This document shows, one piece after another, positions 1 to 8,410 of a stretch of 64,000 nt of DNA (within the stretch, counting starts at the first letter, position 1; every line of letters begins with the position of its first letter). The notes beneath the pieces were generated by a model that did no database searches, had not been told where the DNA came from, and worked only from the letters and a program-made list of their open reading frames with translations. The stretch spans positions 496,001-560,000 of the forward strand of contig NZ_BJOR01000001.1 of the NCBI RefSeq assembly GCF_006540305.1, in the 5' to 3' direction. Made by a program: the position numbers and the translations under genes. This DNA comes from Streptomyces sp. 6-11-2. Lineage in GTDB: Bacteria; Actinomycetota; Actinomycetes; Streptomycetales; Streptomycetaceae.

Positions 1-1
1 G

Positions 2-2161
2 GCAGGTGACGTGATCTGGACGGCGCGGGCGCTGACGCTGCGGGCCACGGTGCACCTGGCGCTGGGCGCGGTGGAACGGGCGGACGCCGACTTCACCGCG
101 GCGCAGGCGCTGTGGGACACCACCGGCCAGGAGCACGACAAGGCCGACGCCGTGGAGAGCCGGGGACTGGCGGCGTTCCGGCAGGGCGACATCCCGGCGG
201 CGCTGCGGCTCCTCGACGAGGCCGAGGAGCAGTACGCCAAGCTCGGCACGCCGACGTTCATGCTGGACATCCGGCGCTGCGAGGTACTGATGGCGGCCGG
301 TCTCGCCCCCGAGGCACTGGCCGGGGCGGACGCGGCGATCGCCGAACTGGACGGCATCGGCGGCCAGTCGACCCGCAAGGCGGAACTGCTGCTGGCCGCG
401 GCGCGGGCGGCGCGGCTGGCGGACGACCCGCACACGGCGACCGCGCGCGCGGCGCTGGCCGTGCGGCTGTTCGCCGGGCAGCGGCGCACCTGGTGGGAGA
501 CGCACGCCCGGCTGGTGCTGATCGAGGCCCGGGTGGCCGACGGGCGCCGCTCGGGGCGGCTGGTCGCGGACGCCGCGGCGGTGGCCGAACGGCTGGCCTC
601 CTTCGGCTCGCCTGCCGCGCCCGAGGCGTCGCTGCTGGCGGGCCGGATCGCGCTCGCCCTGGGCCGGCCGGCGGACGCCGAGAGCCATCTCGCCGTCGCC
701 GCGCGCAGCCGGTGCGGCGGACCGCCGCTCGCCCGGATGACGGGCTGGGCGGCGCAGGCGCTGCGGGCGCGGGCGGCGGGTTCCCGCCGAGGTGTGCTGG
801 AGGCGTGCCGACGCGGTCTCGACGTGCTCGACGACCACCGGATGACGCTGGGCGCCTCGGAGTTGCGTGCCCGGGCGACCGCTCAGGGCGCCGAACTGGC
901 CGCGCTGGCACAGGAGTCGGCTCTCGCCTCCGGTGAGCCGCGGCGGCTGCTGGTGTGGAGCGAGCGCTGGCGGGCCACCGTGCTGTCCGCGCCGCCCACC
1001 CGGCCGCCCGCCGACCCGGCCCTGCTCAGCGGGCTGACCGCCTTCCGTGAGATCGCCGCCCGCGCGCAGGACGCCCGCCAGGACGGCCACCCGGTGCCCG
1101 CCCTGGAACGCGAACAGCGCCGTCTGGAGCGGGAGATCCGCTCCCGCACCCTGCGTCTGCGCGGCGACGCGCCGGGCGGCGGCGACCGGTTCGACCCCGG
1201 CCGGCTGCTGGCGCGGCTCGGGGAGGCGCGACTGGTCGAACTGGCCGTGCTGGACGGGCGGGTGCACGTGCTGCTGTGCGGCGGGGGGCGGGTACGGCGC
1301 TTCGAGGCCGGGCGGCTCGCGGACGCGGTGACGGAGGCCGAGCACGTGCAGGCGGGACTGCGGCGGCTGGCCCACCCGGGGGCGGCGGCCCGGCTGCCGC
1401 TGGTGGAGGCGGCGGGGCGCCGCCTGGAGGAGCTGCTGCTCGGCCCGGCCGCCCGGCATCTGGGCTCCGGGCCGGTCGTGGTGGTGCCGCCGGGCTCGCT
1501 GCACCGGGTGCCGTGGGCGCTGCTGCCGTCACTGCGGGAGCGGGTGCTGAGCGTGTCGCCGTCGGCGAGCAGCTGGCTGCGCGCCCACGAGACCGAACCG
1601 CCGCTGGGGGGCCGCCGGGTGCTGGTGCGCGGGCCGGGTCTGGCGACCGGGGGCGCGGAGGTGCCCGAACTCGCCGACCGCTACGGCACGCCGACCGTGC
1701 TGGAGGAGGCCGACGCGCACGTGTCGCGGGTGCTGCGGGAGCTGGACGGGGCCACGCTCGCGCACATCGCCGCGCACGGCGCCTTCCGCGCGGACAGCCC
1801 GCTGTTCTCGTCGCTGACGATGGCCGACGGCCCGCTCATCGTGCACGACTTCGAGCGTCTGGACCGCAGCCCGTACCGGATCATCCTGTCCTGCTGCGAC
1901 ACCGCCCGGTTCGCCTCAGTGGGCGCCGACGAACTCCTCGGCCTGGTCACGGCGTTGCTGCCGCTGGGCACCGCCGGGGTGGTGGCGTGCAGCGCCCCCG
2001 TCAACGACGAGGCGGTGGTTCCCCTGATGCTCGCCCTGCACAAGGGCCTGGACGCCGGACTCTCCCTGGCCGAGGCTCTGCGCGACGCACGGGCCGCGCT
2101 GCCGGACGACGCGACACACCAGGCGACGGGCTGGGCCTTCGCGGCATTCGGCGCGGCCTGA
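2..2161 (+). CDS. TPR-CHAT domain protein (5' partial)
   Basis: The reading frame is open to the left edge, so the gene probably starts upstream; the GTG at 11 is only the first possible start seen here. The N-terminal half is Ala/Leu-rich helical repeat sequence of TPR character. The last ~250 residues form a CHAT (caspase HetF associated with TPRs) domain: the catalytic His lies in HIAAHGAF and the catalytic Cys in LSCCDTA, with the usual ADELLGL and GTAGVVA segments after them. CHAT proteins are caspase-like proteases or signalling scaffolds. The substrate cannot be told because the partner gene, usually upstream, is outside the window. Confidence 0.85.
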   Translation, partial: AGDVIWTARALTLRATVHLALGAVERADADFTAAQALWDTTGQEHDKADAVESRGLAAFRQGDIPAALRLLDEAEEQYAKLGTPTFMLDIRRCEVLMAAGLAPEALAGADAAIAELDGIGGQSTRKAELLLAAARAARLADDPHTATARAALAVRLFAGQRRTWWETHARLVLIEARVADGRRSGRLVADAAAVAERLASFGSPAAPEASLLAGRIALALGRPADAESHLAVAARSRCGGPPLARMTGWAAQALRARAAGSRRGVLEACRRGLDVLDDHRMTLGASELRARATAQGAELAALAQESALASGEPRRLLVWSERWRATVLSAPPTRPPADPALLSGLTAFREIAARAQDARQDGHPVPALEREQRRLEREIRSRTLRLRGDAPGGGDRFDPGRLLARLGEARLVELAVLDGRVHVLLCGGGRVRRFEAGRLADAVTEAEHVQAGLRRLAHPGAAARLPLVEAAGRRLEELLLGPAARHLGSGPVVVVPPGSLHRVPWALLPSLRERVLSVSPSASSWLRAHETEPPLGGRRVLVRGPGLATGGAEVPELADRYGTPTVLEEADAHVSRVLRELDGATLAHIAAHGAFRADSPLFSSLTMADGPLIVHDFERLDRSPYRIILSCCDTARFASVGADELLGLVTALLPLGTAGVVACSAPVNDEAVVPLMLALHKGLDAGLSLAEALRDARAALPDDATHQATGWAFAAFGAA

Positions 2162-2414
2162 GACGGAGGAGGGGGCGGGCCGGGCACGAGGGCATGAGTG
2201 CTGGTCGGGTCGATCGCCGCCGCCCGTCGGCGTCCGGAACCTCACCATTCAACCCGGCGATCCGACGCCATCCGGCGGCGGCCCCTGGCGGAACTCTGCA
2301 TTGTCATGTTTCCGCCATGCACGATCATTCCGGCGGTGCCGCGCCGCGTGCCACTCTCCGCGAGTGCCGGACGGGCAATCCCCGTCCGGTCCTTCCATGA
2401 GGAGAGGGGTACGA

Positions 2415-5400
2415 GTGCGCACATACTCCACACGCTCCACACGTGTGCGGCGGACCGTCCTGGCGGTGGCCACGGCGTGCATCGTCGCGGTGATCCAGAC
2501 ACCGTCCGCCGGTGCGGACCCAGGCCCGGCTCAGCCGCGGTCGTCGGACTCCGGCGCGGGCACACCCGGCGCCCACCGCCACGGAAAGGCCGACAAGGAC
2601 CTCCCCGGGGCCCACAGAGCCCCGTCGAGCAAGGCAAGAGGCGCGGCCACCAAGGCCGGCGCCCGGGTGAGCTGGAGCCGGTACGGCACCCCGACCACGG
2701 TCGTGCCGGAGGGCGACGGCACCGCCCTGGCGAAGGGGCTGCCGGCCAAGCCCGAGCAGACCGCCCGAGCCTACCTGAAGGCCAACGCGGGCCTGTTCGG
2801 CATCCCGGCCGACCAGGTCGACGACCTCAAGCTGGTGTCGAGCACCCCGATCGGCAAGGGCGCCGCGGTGCTGCTCGCCCAGGAGGTGGACGGCAAGCCG
2901 TTCGGCCGGGACGGCCAGGTCTCCGTGGGTGTGGTCGACGGCACCGTGGTCAGCGTCACCGGCGCACTGGCACCGGTCACCGGCGCACCGAAGGCGGCGA
3001 CCCTGTCGGAGCAGGACGCGATCAAGGCCGCGCTGGCCGATGTGGGGATGGCGCCCGGCAAGCTGACCGCGGCGGACAGCGCCGACAAATGGCGGAAGTT
3101 CGAGGCCTCGGGCCTGTCCGGACAGCAGATCGTGCGCCCCGTCGTGATCGCCGACCCCGACGGCACCGTGCGCTCGGCCTACCAGGTGCAGGCCGGTACG
3201 GCCGGCGAGGAGCCGGAGCTGTACGACAGCGTCGTCGACGCCCGCACCGGCGAGGTGCTGGCCCGCCGGTCCCTGGTCGAGGACGGCGTCGCGGACGGCC
3301 ACGACGGCAATCCGCAGTGGAAGGTCTTCCCCTTCTCTCCCCCACTGGACGACTCGTCCACCGACACCCGCGAGACCTGGTGCTGGGTGGCCGCCCCCGG
3401 CTGCGACCGCGTGATGAGCGACTCCGCCCCGGGCACTCCGCACCACGCCTGGGACATCGCCTCCGGTGAGGGCGGCGGTACCTACGGCACCTCCTACAAG
3501 CTGGGCACCACGCTGGGCTCCAACGCCTTCGCCAGCGACGGTCTGACGGCCACCGGGCGCAACTGGCTCGGCATCGCCCCGGACGTGCGGGCCGACCGGG
3601 TCTACGACTACTCCTACACCGACGCCTGGCACGCCAGCGGCTGCGACCCGAAGGTGCTGACCGACCCCGCGAAGCCGGACCGCGACGCGGCGATCGGCAA
3701 CCTGTTCGCCCAGCACAACGTGATGCACGACTTCTCGTACCAGCTCGGGTTCACCGAGAAGACCTGGAACATGCAGCACGACAACTACGACTTGGGCGGC
3801 AAGGGCGGCGACCCGGAGATGGGCGTGGCCCGCTCCGGCGGCAGCAACCCCAGCACCCGCAACAACGCCAATCAGAGCACCGGCGCCGACGGCGGCGTGG
3901 CCCTGACCAACATGTACCTGTGGCAGCCGCTGGCCGGCGCCTTCTACGGGCGGTGCGCCGACGGTGACTTCGACGCCTCCGTCATCGGCCACGAGTACAC
4001 CCACGCCATCACCAACCGCATGATCGGCGGCGGCACCTCCGGCATCTCCGGTACGCACGGCGGCTCGATGGGCGAGTCCTGGAGCGACCTGGTCGCCACC
4101 GAGCGGCTGATCGAGACCGGCGCGGTCCCGGACGGGGTGGACCCGTGGGTGGTCGGCCCGTACGTGACGGACAACAACGAGCGCGGCATCCGCAACTTCG
4201 CGATCGACCGCAGCCCCCTCAACTACTCCAACTTCGGCTACGACATGGGCGGGGCGGAGGTGCACTCCGACGGCGAGATCTGGAACGCCGTGCAGTACGA
4301 GGTGCGTCAGGCGCTCGTCGGGAAGTACGGCGAGCCGTCCCAGAAGGTGCTCGCCTCGTGCGCGGCCGGTAAGACCTCGGTCGACGCCTGCGGTGGCGGC
4401 CGGCGCTGGATCCAGCTGATGTTCGACTCGTACCTGCTGATGGGCACGGGCAAGATCACCATGATCGACGCGCGTGACGCGATGCTCGCCGCGGACAAGA
4501 TCCGTTACCACGGCGCCGACCTCGACGTCATGTGGGCCGCGTTCGCCAAGCGCGGCATGGGCATCGACGCCACCGCCACCTCGACCAGCGACACCCGGCC
4601 GCACGCGGACTTCGCCACCCCGACCGGCGCCAACGGCAACATCACCTTCAAGGTCGTCAACGGCGGGGACGAGATCCCCAACGCCCGGATCTACATAGGC
4701 CGGTTCAGCGCCCGGACCACGCCGATCGCCGGTACCGCGCCCGACCTCGGCAACAAGGCGCTGTTCACCAAGGGCCACTACGACGCGATCGCGGTCGCCC
4801 CGGGCTACGGCCTGACGCGGTTCGACTTCCAGGTCGACGACGCCTCCAAGCAGACCGTCAAGGTGAAGATGCAGCCCAACCTCGCCTCGGCGGCGGCCGG
4901 CGCCACCGCGACCGGCGACGGGTACAACGCGGCGAAGCTCATCGACGACGACGAGGGCACCAACTGGGCGTACGTCGGTGACAAGACCGGCACTTCGGTG
5001 ACCGGCAAGGGCGTCTACGTCCACCTTGCCGTCGACGGCCCGACCAAGGTCCGCCGCATCCAGGTCAGCGCCGTCAACCGGCCGACCGACAGCAAGGACC
5101 CGGGCGGCGACACGGGCAGTCAGAGCCGCTTCTCGGCGCTGCGCCAGTTCGAGGTCTCGGCCTGCACCCGCACCGCGACCGTCGACTGCTCCCAGCCCAA
5201 GCAGTTCCACGTCGTCTATCTCAGCCCGGCGAACGCCTTCGACGCGCCGAAGCCGCGTCCGGCGGCACCGGACCTGCTCATGCGCAGCTTCGACATCCCG
5301 GCGACCACGGCCACCGACCTGCGCATCGAGGCGATCACCAACCAGTGCGTGGGCAACCCCGCCTACGCGGGCAAGCAGGACAATGACCCGAACAACGTGA

Positions 5401-5471
5401 CGGACTGTGCCACCGGTTCCACGGCGGCGTTCAACGTCCGGGCCTCGGAGTTCCAGGTCTTCGAGAAGTGA
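2415..5471 (+). CDS. Secreted M36 (fungalysin) metalloprotease
   Basis: An extracellular zinc endopeptidase of about 1018 residues. I chose the GTG at 2415 because AGGAGAGGGG lies just upstream; an in-frame ATG at 2397 overlaps that ribosome site. The protein has an Arg-rich start and a Sec signal peptide ending near PSAGA, an FTP/PepSY-like propeptide to about residue 310, then the M36 catalytic domain. The zinc motif HEYTH is at residues 526-530, followed by GESWSDLVATE, which should hold the third ligand Glu. The last ~190 residues look like a discoidin-type binding domain (KLIDDDEGTNWAY). It probably serves protein scavenging. It stands alone and ends at a strong hairpin. Confidence 0.93.
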   Translation: MRTYSTRSTRVRRTVLAVATACIVAVIQTPSAGADPGPAQPRSSDSGAGTPGAHRHGKADKDLPGAHRAPSSKARGAATKAGARVSWSRYGTPTTVVPEGDGTALAKGLPAKPEQTARAYLKANAGLFGIPADQVDDLKLVSSTPIGKGAAVLLAQEVDGKPFGRDGQVSVGVVDGTVVSVTGALAPVTGAPKAATLSEQDAIKAALADVGMAPGKLTAADSADKWRKFEASGLSGQQIVRPVVIADPDGTVRSAYQVQAGTAGEEPELYDSVVDARTGEVLARRSLVEDGVADGHDGNPQWKVFPFSPPLDDSSTDTRETWCWVAAPGCDRVMSDSAPGTPHHAWDIASGEGGGTYGTSYKLGTTLGSNAFASDGLTATGRNWLGIAPDVRADRVYDYSYTDAWHASGCDPKVLTDPAKPDRDAAIGNLFAQHNVMHDFSYQLGFTEKTWNMQHDNYDLGGKGGDPEMGVARSGGSNPSTRNNANQSTGADGGVALTNMYLWQPLAGAFYGRCADGDFDASVIGHEYTHAITNRMIGGGTSGISGTHGGSMGESWSDLVATERLIETGAVPDGVDPWVVGPYVTDNNERGIRNFAIDRSPLNYSNFGYDMGGAEVHSDGEIWNAVQYEVRQALVGKYGEPSQKVLASCAAGKTSVDACGGGRRWIQLMFDSYLLMGTGKITMIDARDAMLAADKIRYHGADLDVMWAAFAKRGMGIDATATSTSDTRPHADFATPTGANGNITFKVVNGGDEIPNARIYIGRFSARTTPIAGTAPDLGNKALFTKGHYDAIAVAPGYGLTRFDFQVDDASKQTVKVKMQPNLASAAAGATATGDGYNAAKLIDDDEGTNWAYVGDKTGTSVTGKGVYVHLAVDGPTKVRRIQVSAVNRPTDSKDPGGDTGSQSRFSALRQFEVSACTRTATVDCSQPKQFHVVYLSPANAFDAPKPRPAAPDLLMRSFDIPATTATDLRIEAITNQCVGNPAYAGKQDNDPNNVTDCATGSTAAFNVRASEFQVFEK

Positions 5472-5477
5472 CCCGCC

Positions 5478-5509
5478 GGCGGCTCCGGTGCGTCCGCACC
5501 GGAGCCGCC
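5478..5509 (+). terminator. Terminator after the M36 protease
   Basis: A perfect 14-bp stem (GGCGGCTCCGGTGC and its complement) with a GTCC loop starts 7 bases after the protease stop. It lies between convergent genes, so it can serve both strands. Confidence 0.8.
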
Positions 5510-5552
5510 CCGGGTGGCACCGGCTGATCCCGGGGCCCCGGCGCGACGGGCA

Positions 5553-6740
5553 CTACAGCCAGCCGCGGTGGGAGGCCTCCCAGGCCAGTTGCATCCGGGT
5601 GCGGACCCCGGCGAACTCGATCAGGTCGCGGATGCGGCGCTGGACGGTGCGCAGGCTCGTGCCCAGCTGGCCGGCGATGGCGGTGTCCGTCAGTCCGGTG
5701 AGCAGCAGCGACAGCAGGAGCAGGTCCTCCGGCGGAGGGGTCCGGTCGGATACCGCCGCGCCGACCAGCCCGTCCTCGGTGAGCACCAGCGGGGAGGCGC
5801 CCGCCCACAGGCTCTCGAAGAAGGCGATCAGGGCGTCGAGCAGTGCGCCTGGGCGGACCAGGACGGCGGACGGCTCAGGCGCGGGCTCGGCGCCGGGGAT
5901 GACGGACGGCCTGGCGGCGGGGGCGGGCGGCGGTTGGACAGGCGGATCGCCAGCCGCGTCGCCAGCCGCGTCGCCTGTCGGGGCTCCGGTCGGGTCTCCG
6001 GTCGGGAAGCCGGTCGGGTCTCCGGTCGAAGCGTCTGCCGGGCCGACCGTCGGATCGCCGGTCGGGACGCCCGCCTCCAAGGCGCCCGCGCCCGCGAACG
6101 GAGAGACCAGCATGGCCAGTTGCCGGTCGGCGACCACCATCTTCACCGGGACCTCCGCGGCGACCCGAGCCTGTTCCCCGCATTCGACGAACTCGCGGAT
6201 CCGGTACACCTCGGGCGGCATCTCGAGCGCCGACGACTCGTAGACCGCACGGTACGTCACCCCCGAGGCCAGGACATCCAGTTGGGTGTCGTTGCCGCGG
6301 GACGGCACCGCCACGTTCGGTGGCTTGCACAGCGCCAGGATCTCGTCCCGGGCGCCGCGCTGAAGCTGGTCGAACGTCCGGGCCATCGCCTGTGCCCCGG
6401 TCACCGTCTCGACCGTCTCGACCGAGCCCCGGCGCCGGGTCTGGCTGCGGTACTCCTCGGTGAGCTCCGCCATCACCGACTGCGCGGCCTGCAACTCCTG
6501 CTGCCGGCTCAGCAGCAGCGGGCCGAGCGCCAGATCCGGCGGCGACGCCCGGAAGCGGTGTGCCGAACCCTCGGCGCGGCTCACCAGCCCCTTGGCCTCC
6601 AGCGTGACGAGGAGCCTGGCCGCCTCCCGCCCGGACAGACCGAGACGGCGGGCGAGCTGGGACGGCGTCGCCTCCGGCACCCTGACCAGGCTGCGGTACG
6701 CACGTACTTCCACAGAGTCGAGACTGGCGGTCTCGTACAT
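5553..6740 (-). CDS. TrmB/LuxR-type HTH regulator with repetitive linker
   Basis: About 395 residues. ATG at 6740 is preceded by GAGGAGCGAC. Residues 1-70 form a winged HTH of TrmB type (TPSQLARRLGLSGREAARLL). A middle domain resembles the effector region of Streptomyces TrmB-LuxR regulators, and the C terminus carries a LuxR-like HTH (GLTDTAIAGQLGTSLRTVQRRI). Between the last two lies a ~55-residue linker built from GDPTG-type repeats and then Pro/Ala. The target is not visible; it may regulate itself or the convergent protease. The domain plan is well known in actinomycetes; the repetitive linker is unusual. Confidence 0.8.
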   Translation of the reverse strand: MYETASLDSVEVRAYRSLVRVPEATPSQLARRLGLSGREAARLLVTLEAKGLVSRAEGSAHRFRASPPDLALGPLLLSRQQELQAAQSVMAELTEEYRSQTRRRGSVETVETVTGAQAMARTFDQLQRGARDEILALCKPPNVAVPSRGNDTQLDVLASGVTYRAVYESSALEMPPEVYRIREFVECGEQARVAAEVPVKMVVADRQLAMLVSPFAGAGALEAGVPTGDPTVGPADASTGDPTGFPTGDPTGAPTGDAAGDAAGDPPVQPPPAPAARPSVIPGAEPAPEPSAVLVRPGALLDALIAFFESLWAGASPLVLTEDGLVGAAVSDRTPPPEDLLLLSLLLTGLTDTAIAGQLGTSLRTVQRRIRDLIEFAGVRTRMQLAWEASHRGWL

Positions 6741-6969
6741 GTCGCTCCTCTCCTCCTCCGGGCGTGCACCGGCCCTCACCGGTACCGGCTCCGGGCCGAC
6801 GGAGCCGCCGGGGAAGAGATCTTGACGTGTCACCGTCCACTCGCGCCAGAGTGCGGGCGGCCATGTATCGCGCTCCCGCCTCCCCCGCACGGGCTACGGG
6901 CTCGTGCCCGCGCACCACGTCAGGGAGAACGGCGAACGCTCCGGCCGCGAGGATCCGGCCGTGCGGGGA

Positions 6970-8151
6970 TCAGGCGGGTGAGAAGACGTGGTCGCTGATC
7001 AGCCGAGTGGCGCCGACGACGCCGGCGACCTGGCCGAGCTCGCCGAGGACGATCGGCAGGTTGCCGGTCGCCAACGGCAGGGACTGCCGGTAGACCTGGG
7101 TGCGGATGCTCGCCAGGAGGTTGTGGCCCAGTCCGGTCAGGCCTCCCCCGATGACCACGAGGCCGGGGTTGAAGAAGCTGACCAGACCGGCGATGACCTG
7201 ACCGGTTCGTCGTCCGCCCTGGCGGATCAGGTCCAGGGACGCGGCGTCCCCGGCACCGGCGGCGGCCGACACGTCCTCGGGGGTCAGCCTCCTGGCCGCT
7301 TCGAGCCGTCCGGCCAGTTCCGTCGAGCGGCCGGACTGGGCGAGCGCGGTCGCGTCGCGGACGAGGGCGCTGCCGCCGAAGTACGCCTCCAGGCAACCGA
7401 TGTTCCCGCAGGCGCACCGCGGCCCCTCCGGGTCCGCCTGGATGTGACCGATGTCGCCGGCGCTGCCGGTGACACCGCGATACACCTCGCCGCCGACGAC
7501 GATGCCGCAGCCGATGCCGGTTCCGAGCTTCACGCACAGGAAGTCGCCTACGGACCGGGCGACGCCGGCCTGCTGCTCGCCCAGGGCCATCAGGTTCACG
7601 TCGTTGTCGACGAGGACGGGGCAGCCCAGCTCCTGGCTCATCGCCTCCCGGACGGGGAAGCCGTCCCAGCCGGGCATGATCGGCGGCGCGACGGGGACAC
7701 CCTCGGGGAACCGGACGGGTCCCGGCACGCCGATCCCGGCGCCGTCGAAGTGTTCCGCCAGCCCCGCCTCGCGCAGCTTGCCGGCCAGGGCGAGCACCCG
7801 CTCGAAGACCGCGACCGGGCCTTCCCGCACGTCCAGTGTCTCGGCCACGTGGCCGAGGACGTCCAACTCGGCGTTGGTGACCGCGACGTCGACGGAGGTG
7901 GCGCCGATGTCCACGCCGAGGAACCGCAGCGACGGGGCGATCCGGACGTTGTGCGAGCGGCGGCCACCGCGGGAGGCGGCGAGGCCGTCCTGCACGACCA
8001 GGCCGGTCTCCAGTAGCCGGTCGATCTCGAAGGCGAGCTTGGAACGCGACAGCTCGACCTGCTCCCCCAGGGCGACCCGGGACTGCGGGCCGAGGTCGCG
8101 CAGGAGGCGGAGCAGCCGGGCCTGATGAAGATTGGCCGGTCGAGCCGTCAT
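6970..8151 (-). CDS. ROK-family transcriptional repressor
   Basis: About 393 residues, ATG at 8151 with a GAGG upstream. The N-terminal winged HTH (ALGEQVELSRSKLAFEIDRLL) precedes a ROK kinase fold with the phosphate-binding motif DIGATSVDVAV and the zinc motif CACGNIGCLE after GDIGHI. ROK repressors sense sugars or sugar phosphates. The gene lies upstream of the secreted copper/sugar-oxidation group, which it could control, but that is inference from position only. A longer in-frame start at 8286 exists but lacks conserved sequence. Confidence 0.9.
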   Translation of the reverse strand: MTARPANLHQARLLRLLRDLGPQSRVALGEQVELSRSKLAFEIDRLLETGLVVQDGLAASRGGRRSHNVRIAPSLRFLGVDIGATSVDVAVTNAELDVLGHVAETLDVREGPVAVFERVLALAGKLREAGLAEHFDGAGIGVPGPVRFPEGVPVAPPIMPGWDGFPVREAMSQELGCPVLVDNDVNLMALGEQQAGVARSVGDFLCVKLGTGIGCGIVVGGEVYRGVTGSAGDIGHIQADPEGPRCACGNIGCLEAYFGGSALVRDATALAQSGRSTELAGRLEAARRLTPEDVSAAAGAGDAASLDLIRQGGRRTGQVIAGLVSFFNPGLVVIGGGLTGLGHNLLASIRTQVYRQSLPLATGNLPIVLGELGQVAGVVGATRLISDHVFSPA

Positions 8152-8250
8152 AGACCTCACGCCGCCCCCGTCATGGCAAGAACCGTTCGCATGCCCGGCA
8201 CTTGGGGGGCACGACTTTGGAAAGGACCGTAGCACCGAGCCGCCGCCGAT

Positions 8251-8284
8251 GAAAGAAACTTGTGCACCAACGAGTGGAACTTTC
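8251..8284. promoter_or_regulatory. Imperfect inverted repeat upstream of the ROK gene
   Basis: GAAAGAAACT and AGTGGAACTTTC form an imperfect dyad about 100 bp upstream of the ROK start, inside the only A/T-rich patch of this gap. It is a candidate operator for ROK autoregulation. No binding consensus was used; this is symmetry alone. Confidence 0.3.
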
Positions 8285-8340
8285 ATCTGCGGATGGACAA
8301 AGCCGTGCGCGACAGCTTCATGGACCCGCCGCCGGAGGGT

Positions 8341-8374
8341 GCCCTGGCGGGCCGCTGAAGCGGCCCGCCAGGGC
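8341..8374 (-). terminator. Terminator of the cupredoxin-repeat gene
   Basis: A perfect 15-bp stem (GCCCTGGCGGGCCGC) with a TGAA loop lies 37 bp past the stop of the minus-strand gene that ends at 8411. Confidence 0.8.
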
Positions 8375-8410
8375 TCACGGCTCAGGCGGTGTCACCGCCC
8401 CGGCCGTGAC

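Noticed and set aside
2325..5210. 961-codon open frame antisense to the M36 protease
   Set aside because: High-GC shadow of the protease gene; the translation is Val/Gly/Arg/Asp-rich and has no domain.
8260..8355. Short plus-strand peptide ending inside the terminator hairpin at 8341
   Set aside because: Only a TTG could start it, there is no ribosome site and the frame is closed upstream.
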